64,000 nucleotides of DNA from Sediminibacterium sp. Its GTDB lineage: Bacteria; Bacteroidota; Bacteroidia; Chitinophagales; Chitinophagaceae. The stretch spans positions 1-64,000 of the forward strand of contig JAQTZD010000004.1 in assembly GCA_028687975.1 (NCBI GenBank), in the 5' to 3' direction. The position numbers and the translations under genes are program-made. Positions 1-10,170 of this stretch are shown here, piece after piece (position 1 is the first letter of the stretch; every line of letters begins with the position of its first letter). The notes beneath the pieces are model-generated. The model made no database searches. It was given only the letters and a program-made list of their open reading frames with translations, and was not told the origin of the DNA.

Positions 1-2
1 AA

Positions 3-2684
3 CTGGAAGAAGGTGATTTTGCGGTGGAAACCAGGTTGCTTACAGGGTCCTCGCTGTCTAATACAGTAGATGCGGTTCAGAAAACTGCCAAGGTTTTGCT
101 GGATTCATTTCCTGAGGTAAAGAAAGTGGTTACTAAAATTGGTTCAGGAGAAATTCCTACAGACCCAATGCCATTGGAAGCAGCGGATATGATGGTGATT
201 CTGAAAGACAAAAAAGAATGGACCAGCGCCAAAACATTCGACCAGCTGGCGGAGCGAATGAGCAATGCCCTGCAGCAGGTTCCCGGGGTAACCACGGGAT
301 TTCAGTTTCCGGTGCAGATGCGTTTTAATGAATTGATGACTGGAGCAAGACAGGATGTGGTTTGTAAAATATTTGGCGATGACCTGGATTCACTGGCAGC
401 CATGGCAGAAAGAATGGGATTGCTGATTAACCAGGTAGAAGGCGCCAAGGACCTCTATGTAGAAACGGTTACAGGTGTACCGCAGATGGTCATTACCTAT
501 AAAAGAGATGCCATAGCCCGTTACGGCGCATCTGTGATGGAAATCAATCGTATTGTGCAGGCTGCTTATGCCGGCAGTAAGGCTGGAGAAGTATTTGAAG
601 GCGATAAACGCTACGACCTGGTGGTGCGGTTGAACAATGAACAAAAAGCAGACATTGCCAATCTCAATAACCTGATGATCGGTGTTGCCGACGGTTTACA
701 GGTTCCGCTGTACGAACTGGCAACTGTTGAAATGAAAGAAGGTCCTTATCAGATTCAGCGCGAAGAAGCAAGAAGAAGAATCATGGTTGGATTTAATGTG
801 CGCGGAAGAGATGTGCAGTCTATCGTGGAAGAATTACAGCAGAAAGTGAAAACACATATTCAGTTGCCGGCAGGTTATTCCATTACCTACGGAGGTCAGT
901 ATGAGAATTTGCAGAATGCTACCAATCGGTTGGCCATTGCTTTACCGGTTGCCCTGCTGCTGATTTTTGTGCTGCTCTATTTCGCCTTTAATAAAATTAA
1001 GTACGGGTTACTCATTTTCTCTGCTATCCCATTATCGGCTACAGGCGGTGTGTTCAGCTTGTGGCTGAGAGATATGCCGTTCAGTATTTCTGCCGGCGTA
1101 GGTTTTATTGCCTTGTTTGGTGTGGCCGTGTTGAATGGTATTGTACTGATAACTGAAATTGTGCGCTTAAGAACCACCGACGATTCTCCTGTAAAAGATA
1201 TTGTGGTGAAGGCAACAGAAGCCAGGTTGCGTCCGATCCTGATGACCGCTTCAGTGGCATCCCTTGGCTTCCTGCCCATGGCATTGAGCAATGGAGCCGG
1301 TGCCGAAGTGCAAAGACCACTGGCTACCGTTGTGATTGGAGGACTGCTGACAGCCACGGTGCTTACCCTGGCCGTATTGCCTTGTTTATACATTTTATTT
1401 GATCGCAGAAGCCAAAAAAGCAAACAGCAACATATGAAGGCTTTAATTACCATCGGGTTCATGGTTTTGTGTGGCAGTTTAACTGCACAAACACCAGGTT
1501 TATCTGCAGTTCCTGTGCGTAAAATGCACCTGGAAGAAGTATTGCAGCTGGCCGTAGAAAAAGCGCCCGGGTTGCAGGTGAGCCGCTTGCAGGAAAAGTA
1601 TTATGGCATACTTCCTTCCACGGCCAGGGATATTCCCAAAACCCAGTTTGGTTCTGAAATCGGAAATTATAATTCAGCCACAGGCTTCGATGCCAAGATC
1701 AGTATCATACAACCTTTTAGTTCGGGCATGTTGTACCAAAAGCAGAAAAACCTGTTCGAGGCATTTCTGGAAACAGCCAAGGTAAATACAGCTGTACAAG
1801 TGATGGATGTTAAAAAACTGGCAAGACAACTCTATGTTCAACTCCAGTATTATCAGTCTAATCTTTTATTACTGAACCAGGTGGATTCCATTTTTGCAGG
1901 TTATCAGCGCATTGCTACGTTGCGGCTGGAAAAAGGGGAAGCGAATCTGCTCGAGAAAACCTCCATCGACAATATGGTGATGCAAAATAAATTGCAGATC
2001 AGCATGCAGGAAGCCGATTTTCATGCTGTTCAGTTGCAACTGGGATTGTTGCTTCAGGCAGAGGCGCGTATTATGGCGCTGGATCCTTTGAGTGCGGAAC
2101 GGAAACTGTTCGATTCTGCCCGCTGGAAAACCAACCCAACCATTGCCTGGTATCAAAAGCAGCAGGAGCAGGCTGCTGCTGAAACCGATCTGGCCAGAGC
2201 CCGGATGAAACCCGATTGGCATCTGGGTTATGTGAATCAATCGCTGAATGGCTGGCAGATGTTGAGCGACAGAACGGAGAAGCAGTATCGGTTTGGAGAC
2301 CGGTTTTCTTCAGTAACACTTGGTATGGCTGTACCTGTATTTACAAAAGCACAAAAACAAAAAGTGAATGCGGCAAAGGCCAATGAAGCAGTGGCAGCAG
2401 CCAGTACCCATGCAGCAGTAGTTCAAATTCAGACCAGACTCGATAAGGCCTGGCAGGATTATGAAAAATACAGCAAAGCGGTTTTGTACTACGAAAAAAA
2501 CGCTCTGCAACAGGCCGAAGTAATTATCCGGACGGCCAACCTGAATTATAAAAACGGACAGATCAATTATATTGAGTGGGGCATGTTGCTGAACCAGGCC
2601 ATCGCCATCCGGAGCCAGTACATTGAATCGCTGCGTCAGCTGAACATTGCAGAGTCCGAATTAAACTATTTATTCAATAACTAA
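3..2684 (+). CDS. CusA/CzcA-family heavy-metal RND efflux transporter fused in frame to a TolC-like outer-membrane factor (5' truncated by window)
   Basis: RND inner-membrane C-terminal half (LPVALLLIFVLLYFAFNKIKYGLLIFSAIPLSATGG...GVAVLNGIVLI), then MKALITIGFMVLCGSLTAQ and a TolC/OEP-like coiled-coil region. Frame is open upstream of the listed GTG at 24. Confidence 0.88.
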   Translation: MEEGDFAVETRLLTGSSLSNTVDAVQKTAKVLLDSFPEVKKVVTKIGSGEIPTDPMPLEAADMMVILKDKKEWTSAKTFDQLAERMSNALQQVPGVTTGFQFPVQMRFNELMTGARQDVVCKIFGDDLDSLAAMAERMGLLINQVEGAKDLYVETVTGVPQMVITYKRDAIARYGASVMEINRIVQAAYAGSKAGEVFEGDKRYDLVVRLNNEQKADIANLNNLMIGVADGLQVPLYELATVEMKEGPYQIQREEARRRIMVGFNVRGRDVQSIVEELQQKVKTHIQLPAGYSITYGGQYENLQNATNRLAIALPVALLLIFVLLYFAFNKIKYGLLIFSAIPLSATGGVFSLWLRDMPFSISAGVGFIALFGVAVLNGIVLITEIVRLRTTDDSPVKDIVVKATEARLRPILMTASVASLGFLPMALSNGAGAEVQRPLATVVIGGLLTATVLTLAVLPCLYILFDRRSQKSKQQHMKALITIGFMVLCGSLTAQTPGLSAVPVRKMHLEEVLQLAVEKAPGLQVSRLQEKYYGILPSTARDIPKTQFGSEIGNYNSATGFDAKISIIQPFSSGMLYQKQKNLFEAFLETAKVNTAVQVMDVKKLARQLYVQLQYYQSNLLLLNQVDSIFAGYQRIATLRLEKGEANLLEKTSIDNMVMQNKLQISMQEADFHAVQLQLGLLLQAEARIMALDPLSAERKLFDSARWKTNPTIAWYQKQQEQAAAETDLARARMKPDWHLGYVNQSLNGWQMLSDRTEKQYRFGDRFSSVTLGMAVPVFTKAQKQKVNAAKANEAVAAASTHAAVVQIQTRLDKAWQDYEKYSKAVLYYEKNALQQAEVIIRTANLNYKNGQINYIEWGMLLNQAIAIRSQYIESLRQLNIAESELNYLFNN

Positions 2685-2695
2685 TTATACCAGTC

Positions 2696-3826
2696 ATGAG
2701 AACGATTCCCTATATTTTTCTGTTATTTGTCCTGACCAGTTGCTCGGGAAAACAAGCTGAGCCGGAGGAGAAAGCGCCGGTAAAGGAAGTGACCACACTT
2801 ACCCTGACCGATCTGCAGTTGAAGCAGGCCGAACTCCAAATTGCAGCTGCAAGTGAACAAACCCTGCATGAAACCATTACCGTGAACGGAAAGGTGGATG
2901 TGCCGCCACAAAGCATGATCTCCGTAAGTTTTCCGCTGGGCGGCTACCTCAAGAAAACACAGCTTCTGCCCGGTATGAGTGTTAAGAAAGGAGAAGTGAT
3001 TGCGCTGATCGAAGACCAGAGTTTTGTACAGCTGCAACAGGATTATCTGGTAGACAAAGCCAAGATGGAATACCTGGTGGCAGATATGCAACGCCAGAAG
3101 GAACTGAGCGAAAACGAAGCTACCAGCAAGAAAAGCTATCAACAAGCGTTAAGTGAATATAAAATGGTACAGGTGATGATCAAGAGCCTGGAAGAGAAAC
3201 TCCGTATCATCGGAATAGAACCGGAACACCTGACCGTTTCTAAAATTTCCCGCTCTGTTGAATTGCGTTCACCCATTACCGGATTTGTAAGTAAAGTGAA
3301 TGTAAATATTGGTAAGTATGTGAATCCTTCTGATGTATTGTTTGAACTGGTGAATCCGGATGATATTCATGCGGCCCTGACCGTTTTTGAAAAAGACATG
3401 CAGTTGATCGAAAAAGGAATGAAGGCTTATGTAACACTGGCCAATAACCCTGCAAAAAAATACGAGGTGGAGGTATTGCTTGCCACCAAGAATATTGATG
3501 AAACCAGATCAGGTCTGGTACATTGCCATTTTGAAAATGCCAATCATGAATTGTTGCCGGGTATGTTCCTTACAGGCAGTTTCCAGCTGGCAGCCAGGCC
3601 AACCAAAGTAGTTCCGGACGAAGCCGTTGTGCGGTATGAGGGAAAGGAATATGCTTTTGTTGTAAAGGATCCGCATAATTTTGAAATGGTCCCCGTGAAA
3701 ACAGGTACCCGTCAGAATGGAATGGTTGCTCTGTCCGACAGCGGTTCACTGAACCTTAACCAGACCCGCTTTGTAACTAAAAACAGTTACAGGCTACTGG
3801 GAATGTTGAAAAATAAGGCCGAATAA
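2696..3826 (+). CDS. Efflux RND transporter periplasmic adaptor subunit (CzcB/CusB-like), lipoprotein
   Basis: Lipobox-like LFVLTSCSGK; HlyD-type barrel/hairpin (VELRSPITGFVSKVNVNIGKYVNPSDVLFELVNPDDIHAALTVFEKD); directly downstream of the RND pump. Confidence 0.88.
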   Translation: MRTIPYIFLLFVLTSCSGKQAEPEEKAPVKEVTTLTLTDLQLKQAELQIAAASEQTLHETITVNGKVDVPPQSMISVSFPLGGYLKKTQLLPGMSVKKGEVIALIEDQSFVQLQQDYLVDKAKMEYLVADMQRQKELSENEATSKKSYQQALSEYKMVQVMIKSLEEKLRIIGIEPEHLTVSKISRSVELRSPITGFVSKVNVNIGKYVNPSDVLFELVNPDDIHAALTVFEKDMQLIEKGMKAYVTLANNPAKKYEVEVLLATKNIDETRSGLVHCHFENANHELLPGMFLTGSFQLAARPTKVVPDEAVVRYEGKEYAFVVKDPHNFEMVPVKTGTRQNGMVALSDSGSLNLNQTRFVTKNSYRLLGMLKNKAE

Positions 3827-3844
3827 ATAAAGATTAGCAAACAA

Positions 3845-3882
3845 AACGAGCCGGTGAAACCAGTGTTTACCGGCTCGTTCTT
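3845..3882. terminator. Bidirectional intrinsic terminator between convergent genes
   Basis: AACGAGCCGGT...ACCGGCTCGTT inverted repeat with T-rich flank, between a + gene and a - gene. Confidence 0.8.
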
Positions 3883-5106
3883 TTATAGCGTTTCAATGAA
3901 AGCGTCTACACGATCTTCTGCATCATAAAAAGCAGCGAGTTTACGGATAACCTGTTCAACAATGGCATCTGGGCAGCTTGCACCACTGGTAATCAGGATT
4001 TTTACCGGACTGCCGGCAGGCAGGTAGTTGCTGATCTCACTGAGTTCCTTGGTTTTCCAGTTGCAATGCAGGATATGGTCTTTGCTGATCAGCTTGTCCG
4101 GATGGTCTATGAAGTAGGTGGTTAGTTCTGCTTCACAGAGTTCCACCAGGTGCGAACTGTTGCTGCTGTTGTGTCCGCCAATGACAATGGCTATATCTGC
4201 TGGCGCATCCAGCATTCCGGTTACCGCAGTCTGGTTGTCGTTGGTGGCATAGCAAAGCGTATCTCTGGTATCTGCAAACCGCTCCCCGATATTGCTTTCG
4301 TTGAGCTGGTAATGGTTTCGGATCACTTCTTTCAGATAATCCGAAATAGCCTGTGTATCAGTAGCCAGTTGAGTGGTTTGATTCACCACACCAATTCGCT
4401 GAAGGTCTTTGCTGATATCAAATCCTTCGGAATACCTTCCTTTGAATTCGGTATAAAACGTGTCGGTCGGCTTTTGACCGGTCATGTATTTGGCCAGTTC
4501 AATGGTTTCTGCCATATCATTTACCACCACAGTAGGAGTATTGGCAGAAGCATGCGAAAAAGTAGCCCTGGTTTCCTCATGTTTTGGTTTGCCATGTACC
4601 ACAATGCTATATCCCTTTTGTGCAATTTGTTCACTTCGGTTCCATACTTTTTCTACAAAGGGGCAGGTGGTATTGTATTTTTCAACGGCTATTCCTTTTG
4701 AGCGAAGCAGTTCCTCTATTTCCAGTGTGGTTCCAAAAGCAGGAATGATGACCACATCTTCTGCTGTGAGGGTTTCAAACGGAATGATCTGTTTGCCGTA
4801 GGTATCTTGCAGAAAATGTACCCCCCTTTCCTGCAGGTCTGCATTAACCTGTGGATTGTGGATCATTTCGCTGAGTAAATAAATGTTTTTGCCATGGTTG
4901 TTGCTGATGGTATTGAAGGCAATTTCAATTGCGTTCTCCACCCCATAACAAAAACCAAAATGACGGGCCAGGTAAACCTGAAGTGGTCCCAGGTCTAACA
5001 GGGTAGGAGTAAAGTCTTTTTTGAGTTTATCGGCAGCTTTCCGTTTTTCTTTTACGCCACTGATCAGCCGGCTGCGGTATATATTGGGTATGGTGAATTG
5101 TTTCAT
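3883..5106 (-). CDS. ispH: 4-hydroxy-3-methylbut-2-enyl diphosphate reductase
   Basis: Cluster cysteine contexts HFGFCYGVENAIE, NTTCPFVEKVW, ITSGASCPDAIVEQV; long (~400 aa) form. Confidence 0.93.
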   Translation of the reverse strand: MKQFTIPNIYRSRLISGVKEKRKAADKLKKDFTPTLLDLGPLQVYLARHFGFCYGVENAIEIAFNTISNNHGKNIYLLSEMIHNPQVNADLQERGVHFLQDTYGKQIIPFETLTAEDVVIIPAFGTTLEIEELLRSKGIAVEKYNTTCPFVEKVWNRSEQIAQKGYSIVVHGKPKHEETRATFSHASANTPTVVVNDMAETIELAKYMTGQKPTDTFYTEFKGRYSEGFDISKDLQRIGVVNQTTQLATDTQAISDYLKEVIRNHYQLNESNIGERFADTRDTLCYATNDNQTAVTGMLDAPADIAIVIGGHNSSNSSHLVELCEAELTTYFIDHPDKLISKDHILHCNWKTKELSEISNYLPAGSPVKILITSGASCPDAIVEQVIRKLAAFYDAEDRVDAFIETL

Positions 5107-5150
5107 TGCTTATATAAACCGCTAAGGTAGGAAATTGTTGGGTGTGGGGG

Positions 5151-5756
5151 TTAGTAGTCAGTTATCTTCAGTAGCCGGAAGAATTCAGCTTCTTCCAGTT
5201 CTCTCACACTTCCGGGCGGAAGATTACCCAACTGAAGGTCTTCTATGCTTACCCGTACCAGGCGTTTTACCTTGTGGTTGATGGCCGCCACCATTTTACG
5301 TACCTGGTGGAATTTACCCTCTGTAAGGCTGATTCGAAGCCAGGTATAGGTTACCCGCGGAGAGAGCATATAGGGCGAATCGAAGTGAATCTCCGGGTTT
5401 GTTACGATTTCCACTTCGCAGGGGGAGGTTTTGTAAGTAACACCTCCCTGTATTTTAAACTCCACTCCACTTCTCAGACGTTCTAGGTTGTAAGGCGTTA
5501 CCTGGTGATTCACCAATACCAGGTAGGTGCGTTTGTGTGGCTGAACTCCCTGAAACAGGAGCCTGGTTACTTTTTTGTTGGTGGTTAATATCAGCAACCC
5601 TTCCGAATTGCTGTCGAGCCTTCCCACAGCATGCGTGCCTTCCGGAAAATCAACATTGAGGTCTCCCAATAAACCTACCTGATGTGTACTCACAAACTGA
5701 GATACCATGTTCACGGGTTTATTGATGATAAAATATCGGTGTGGCTCCGGTTGCAT
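5151..5756 (-). CDS. Pseudouridine synthase, RsuA/RluB/E/F family
   Basis: YFIINKPVNMVSQ, VGRLDSNSEGLLILTTN (catalytic Asp motif), GKFHQVRKMVAAINHKVKRLVRVSI. Confidence 0.9.
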   Translation of the reverse strand: MQPEPHRYFIINKPVNMVSQFVSTHQVGLLGDLNVDFPEGTHAVGRLDSNSEGLLILTTNKKVTRLLFQGVQPHKRTYLVLVNHQVTPYNLERLRSGVEFKIQGGVTYKTSPCEVEIVTNPEIHFDSPYMLSPRVTYTWLRISLTEGKFHQVRKMVAAINHKVKRLVRVSIEDLQLGNLPPGSVRELEEAEFFRLLKITDY

Positions 5757-5764
5757 AGCGTAGT

Positions 5765-7591
5765 TTATTCGGTACCAACCAGGGGAAAGAGAATGTTTAC
5801 CGTAGTACCCTGACCCTGGATACTTTCCACTTCAATTCCTCCGTGTTGCTTATCCATAAAGTCTTTGCAAAGGACCAGACCCAGTCCAATTCCTTTTTCA
5901 TTACTGGTTCCGAATGTGGAATGGCTCACATTGTCCTGGAAGAGTTTGGCCAGATTTTCAGGGGCAATACCCACACCATTGTCTTTGATGGTTACAATGG
6001 CATACCGGTTGTTTCGCATGGTGTATACCTGTATGGTGCCGCCTTCCGGTGTGAACTTAATGGCATTCGACAAAATATTCCGGATAATGAATGCGGTCAT
6101 ATTTTTATCTGCCCAGATCAGCTGGTGATGCAGTTTGGTGCTGATGGCGATTTTTTTGTTGAGTGCACTCTGATTCAATATTTCTACCGTATCGTTGATG
6201 ACCGTTGCAAGATCAAGGGGTTCCAGATTGGTTACAATTTCGCCTGTCTGCGAGCGGGACCATAGCAGTAACCCGTCGAGCATATCCACCACTTTCTTTA
6301 CATGCGTATTCAGGTTGGTGGAAACAAAATCGATCTCGGCCTCTGTAAAACTGCTGAAATTGTCTTTGTAATAATCTAGGAACCCAATGATGCTCGACAA
6401 CGGAGCCCGCATATCGTGCGATATGATGGAAAGAAACTTATCTTTTTGTGCATTGACTTTTTTCAGGTTTTCTTCATTCTGGATCAGCTGAAGATTTTTG
6501 GCCTCCAGCGTATTGGTTTTGTCCTGAATGATCCGGATGCTTCTCCTGATTTTTCTGGCAGCCAGGTTAAAGTTATTGGTCAGCTGGCCAATTTCATCTT
6601 TTCTGTGCGGGTCAATAATAGCCGGATTGATATCGTCTTTAAACTTGGTAGCAACCACTTCCCGGATGGCATTGTTCAGCCGGATGATTGGCTGGGTAAT
6701 TTCCACAGCCAGCAGATAACTGATTAAAATACCGGATATAAAAGTGATTATAATCAATGCTATGAAAATCCATTCCAGCTTTTTCAGATCCAGTTCGTAG
6801 GTGTTGCGGATGGCATCGATGGTTGCCCGGATCTGGTCGTCTGTACGCAAGCTTTGTTCGGCCAGTTCATTGCGGATTCCGTTCTCTTTGTTGTATCCGA
6901 TACTTTTTTCCAATGCAACAATCCGGTTGAAGTTTTTGCGGTACTCTCCCAGAATCAGCAAAGTACTCGGACTGTTGATGTACTGCCGCATGGCATGGGT
7001 GGCAATTGTATCGAACTGCAATACGGCTTTATTGTCTTTATACAAGAGATAGCGGATCTCCTTTTGTTTAAGTGAATCGAGTATCTCCTGACTGATCAGC
7101 CGGTTGGTTCTCAATTCTTCGGTGTACTGCTGCAGACTGCCACTGAGCCCGACCGTGCCGAATCCCAGCTGCTTTACCGAGTCGGTCATTTTATGAAACA
7201 ACTCGTCTTGCCGGTGAACATGGTGCGTGATGGTGAGCACCTGTTCGGCGATAATGGGTTTTTTGCTGAGTTCCTGCCGGTGAATAGCCAAAATATTTTC
7301 ATCGATCTGATTCAGTAAGGAATTGTGCAAATCGATGGAGGCGCTGGATCCTGTTTTGAAGAACTGTTCGTTAAATCGTTCATTCAGTAAAAAGTCCTGT
7401 CTGGCCTGATTTTGTAAATGGACTTTGATACGGATATCATCTATCCTGGCCAGGATACGGGTGATTTCTCCTCTTTTATCATTGACTCTGATGCTGATAT
7501 ATATAATAATAACCGTGATCAGCAATATGAGAAAATGCGATAAAAAGAGCTTCTTCCTGATATTAAGATTCCTGAATGGGTTTCTGATCAT
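5765..7591 (-). CDS. Sensor histidine kinase (TM, sensor, HAMP, HisKA, HATPase)
   Basis: ISHDMRAPLSSIIGFLDYY H-box; NAIKFTPEGG N-box; DNGVGIAPENLAKLF; GIGLGLVLCKDFM. Confidence 0.9.
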   Translation of the reverse strand: MIRNPFRNLNIRKKLFLSHFLILLITVIIIYISIRVNDKRGEITRILARIDDIRIKVHLQNQARQDFLLNERFNEQFFKTGSSASIDLHNSLLNQIDENILAIHRQELSKKPIIAEQVLTITHHVHRQDELFHKMTDSVKQLGFGTVGLSGSLQQYTEELRTNRLISQEILDSLKQKEIRYLLYKDNKAVLQFDTIATHAMRQYINSPSTLLILGEYRKNFNRIVALEKSIGYNKENGIRNELAEQSLRTDDQIRATIDAIRNTYELDLKKLEWIFIALIIITFISGILISYLLAVEITQPIIRLNNAIREVVATKFKDDINPAIIDPHRKDEIGQLTNNFNLAARKIRRSIRIIQDKTNTLEAKNLQLIQNEENLKKVNAQKDKFLSIISHDMRAPLSSIIGFLDYYKDNFSSFTEAEIDFVSTNLNTHVKKVVDMLDGLLLWSRSQTGEIVTNLEPLDLATVINDTVEILNQSALNKKIAISTKLHHQLIWADKNMTAFIIRNILSNAIKFTPEGGTIQVYTMRNNRYAIVTIKDNGVGIAPENLAKLFQDNVSHSTFGTSNEKGIGLGLVLCKDFMDKQHGGIEVESIQGQGTTVNILFPLVGTE

Positions 7592-7642
7592 TTCTTTTTT
7601 TAAACAAGATGGACGGATGTGCTATAAGCGCGCTAAGATACT

Positions 7643-7650
7643 TAGTTTTG
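7643..7650 (+). promoter_or_regulatory. Bacteroidota -7 box (TAnnTTTG): TAGTTTTG
   Basis: Exact consensus match 4 nt upstream of the ABC-F start codon. Confidence 0.5.
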
Positions 7651-7654
7651 CAGC

Positions 7655-9571
7655 ATGCATTATGTTTCGGTAGAAGGGTTAACCAAAAGCTATGGTATCA
7701 ACCCCCTTTTTAGTAATATTTCATTTCATATAAACGAAGGCGATAAAATTGCCCTGATTGCCAGAAACGGCATTGGGAAATCGACCCTTTTAAAGATACT
7801 CAGTGGAAGAGAAACGCCCGATTCGGGAAAATGCTGGATTCATAAGGATGTAACCGTGGCGCTTTTTGAGCAGGATCCCCTGTTTCAGGAAGATAAATCG
7901 GTGCTGGAAAATATTTTTGAACTCAATCATCCCATCATCACTGCCATTAAAAAGTACGAAGTGGCCATTGAAGAAGAGGATCCGATTGGTATTACCGAAG
8001 GTATTGAGGCCATGGACAACCTGAATGCCTGGGATTTTGAAACCAAAGTGCACCAGATTCTGGATAAACTGAATATTCACCATCTGACCAATCCGGTGAG
8101 GGAACTCAGCGGAGGACAACGCAAACGGGTGGCGCTTGCCAAAACGCTGATCAATATCGGTTTTGCGCACCAGCATACTTTGCTGATGATGGATGAACCC
8201 ACCAACCACCTCGATGTGGAAATGATTGAGTGGCTGGAAAATTACCTCAACCAGGAAAAAGTAACCCTGCTGCTGGTTAGTCACGACCGCTATTTTCTGG
8301 ATGCGGTTTGTGAAGAAATCTGGGAACTGGAAAGAGAAAAACTGTATACCTATAAAGGCGATTATGAGCTTTATATGGAGCAGAAAGCCGCACGACTGGA
8401 AAGTGAGCAGGCCAGCATCGATAAGGCCAAGAATACCTACCGGAAAGAGCTGGAGTGGATGCGGAAGCAACCCAAGGCCCGCACAACCAAGAGCAAGAGC
8501 AGGCAGGATAATTTTTATGAAGTAGAGGCCAAGGCCAAACAGAAAATAGAGGATACCCAGTTGCAGCTGGAAGTGAAGATGAGCCGTTTGGGTGGCAAAG
8601 TGGTTGAAATGAAGAAAGTGTACAAGTCTTACGGAGAATTACCTATTCTCAAAGGATTCGACTACACATTCAGCAAAGGGGAACGGGTTGGTGTTGTGGG
8701 AAAGAATGGGGTAGGGAAGTCTACTTTTCTGAATATGTTGCAGCAATTAGAGCCTGCAGACAGTGGAAAGATCAATATTGGTGATACGGTAGTTTTTGGA
8801 AACTTCTCCCAGCAGGGTCTTGTGTTCAAAGAAGATATGCGGGTGATTGAGTATGTAAAAACATTTGCGGAAAGCTTTCCACTGGCAGGTGGCGGCAGTT
8901 TAAGCGCTGCGCAGTTCCTGGAATTGTTTTTGTTTACTCCGGATAAGCAATACACCTATTTGTCGGCGCTGAGCGGTGGCGAAAAGAAGCGGCTTCAATT
9001 GCTCACGGTCTTATTTACAAATCCCAATTTCCTGATACTGGATGAACCTACCAACGACCTCGATTTGCCTACATTGGCTGTGTTGGAGAATTTTTTAAAC
9101 GATTATCCCGGCTGTATTCTGATTGTATCACACGACCGTTATTTTATGGATCGTCTGGTAGATCACCTCTTTGTTTTTGAAGGAAACGGAGAAGTGCGCG
9201 ATTTTCCGGGAAACTATACCCAATACAGAATCTGGCAGAAAGACAACGAGAAGGCCGCCAATAAATGGGACGTACTGGAAGCCGGAAAAAAACAGGGTGC
9301 TTCTACGGGCCAGCTGATTCAACAGGAGCCACAGGCAGCAGTCAAAACAGCGGTTAAAAAAGGACTTTCGTTTAAGGAAAAAAGAGAATTTGAACTGCTC
9401 GAAAACGAGCTGCCTCAGCTGGAAAAAGAAAAGCAGTCACTTACCCTTGAACTGAGCTCCGGAACATGTTCGTTCGAAGCCATTCAGAAAATAAGTGACC
9501 GCCTTCAGGTGATTACCAGTGAGTTGGAAGTGAAAGAACTTCGCTGGCTGGAACTGAGTGAACTTATATAA
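7655..9571 (+). CDS. ABC-F family ATP-binding cassette protein (Uup-like)
   Basis: Two NBDs: ARNGIGKST / LSGGQRKR / MDEPTNHLD and GKNGVGKST / LSGGEKKR / LDEPTNDLD; C-terminal coiled coil. Confidence 0.92.
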   Translation: MHYVSVEGLTKSYGINPLFSNISFHINEGDKIALIARNGIGKSTLLKILSGRETPDSGKCWIHKDVTVALFEQDPLFQEDKSVLENIFELNHPIITAIKKYEVAIEEEDPIGITEGIEAMDNLNAWDFETKVHQILDKLNIHHLTNPVRELSGGQRKRVALAKTLINIGFAHQHTLLMMDEPTNHLDVEMIEWLENYLNQEKVTLLLVSHDRYFLDAVCEEIWELEREKLYTYKGDYELYMEQKAARLESEQASIDKAKNTYRKELEWMRKQPKARTTKSKSRQDNFYEVEAKAKQKIEDTQLQLEVKMSRLGGKVVEMKKVYKSYGELPILKGFDYTFSKGERVGVVGKNGVGKSTFLNMLQQLEPADSGKINIGDTVVFGNFSQQGLVFKEDMRVIEYVKTFAESFPLAGGGSLSAAQFLELFLFTPDKQYTYLSALSGGEKKRLQLLTVLFTNPNFLILDEPTNDLDLPTLAVLENFLNDYPGCILIVSHDRYFMDRLVDHLFVFEGNGEVRDFPGNYTQYRIWQKDNEKAANKWDVLEAGKKQGASTGQLIQQEPQAAVKTAVKKGLSFKEKREFELLENELPQLEKEKQSLTLELSSGTCSFEAIQKISDRLQVITSELEVKELRWLELSELI

Positions 9572-10025
9572 AGCTGATTAATTCCACATCAAAAATCAGG
9601 GTACTGTTCGGCCCGATTTCCTTACTTACCTGTCTTTCTCCATATCCCAGGTGTGGAGGAATAAAGAAACGCCATTTGCTGCCAACAGGCATCAGTTGCA
9701 ATCCTTCTGTCCATCCTTTGATCACCATGTTCAGTGGAAAGGAGGCCGGTGTACCCCTTCGCACGGAACTATCGAAAACGGTTCCATCAATCAGTGTTCC
9801 ATGGTAATGACAGGTAACTTCATTGTGTGCGGATGGCTTTTCGCCCACACCAACAGTTAATATTTCATACTGTAAACCACTGGGTAATTCGGTTACGCCT
9901 GGTTTGTTTTTATTTTCAGCCAGAAAATCCTGACCTGCCTTTAAATTAGCTGCGGCCTTTTCCGCTTTGAGTTGTGCCAATTGATCTGCTACGCCCATAA
10001 AAATATTTTTTGCGAAGGTAAGCAT
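9564..10025 (-). CDS. FKBP-type peptidyl-prolyl cis-trans isomerase
   Basis: VTCHYHGTLIDGTVFDSSVRRGTPASFPLNMVIKGWTEGLQLMPVGSKWRFFIPPHLGYG. Confidence 0.95.
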   Translation of the reverse strand: MLTFAKNIFMGVADQLAQLKAEKAAANLKAGQDFLAENKNKPGVTELPSGLQYEILTVGVGEKPSAHNEVTCHYHGTLIDGTVFDSSVRRGTPASFPLNMVIKGWTEGLQLMPVGSKWRFFIPPHLGYGERQVSKEIGPNSTLIFDVELISFI

Positions 10026-10041
10026 TCAATCCTTACTTTTG
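10009..10041 (+). promoter_or_regulatory. Bacteroidota promoter of SRP RNA: TTTG - 21 bp - TACTTTTG
   Basis: -33 TTTG (10009-10012) and -7 TACTTTTG (10034-10041), just upstream of the SRP RNA 5' end. Confidence 0.7.
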
Positions 10042-10044
10042 CGG

Positions 10045-10140
10045 CGGCAGGTCTCGTACGGCCAGCTCCTGCTGAACCTCCCCAGAGCAGGAATGCAGCA
10101 AGGATAGGCGGTTGAGCGGTGCGATGCGAGTAGCCTGCCA
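10045..10140 (+). ncRNA. ffs: Signal recognition particle RNA (small bacterial type)
   Basis: GGCAGG...CCTGCC closing stem; GCTCCTGCTGAACCTCCCCAGAGCAGGAATGCAGCAAGGATAGGCGGTTGAGCGG apical domain, typical of Bacteroidota SRP RNA. Confidence 0.88.
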
Positions 10141-10170
10141 CTTTTTTTTTCTTTTAATTCAGATACCTGT

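Noticed and set aside
977-1462. 161-aa minus-strand ORF
   Set aside because: Antisense to the RND transporter; low-complexity shadow ORF.
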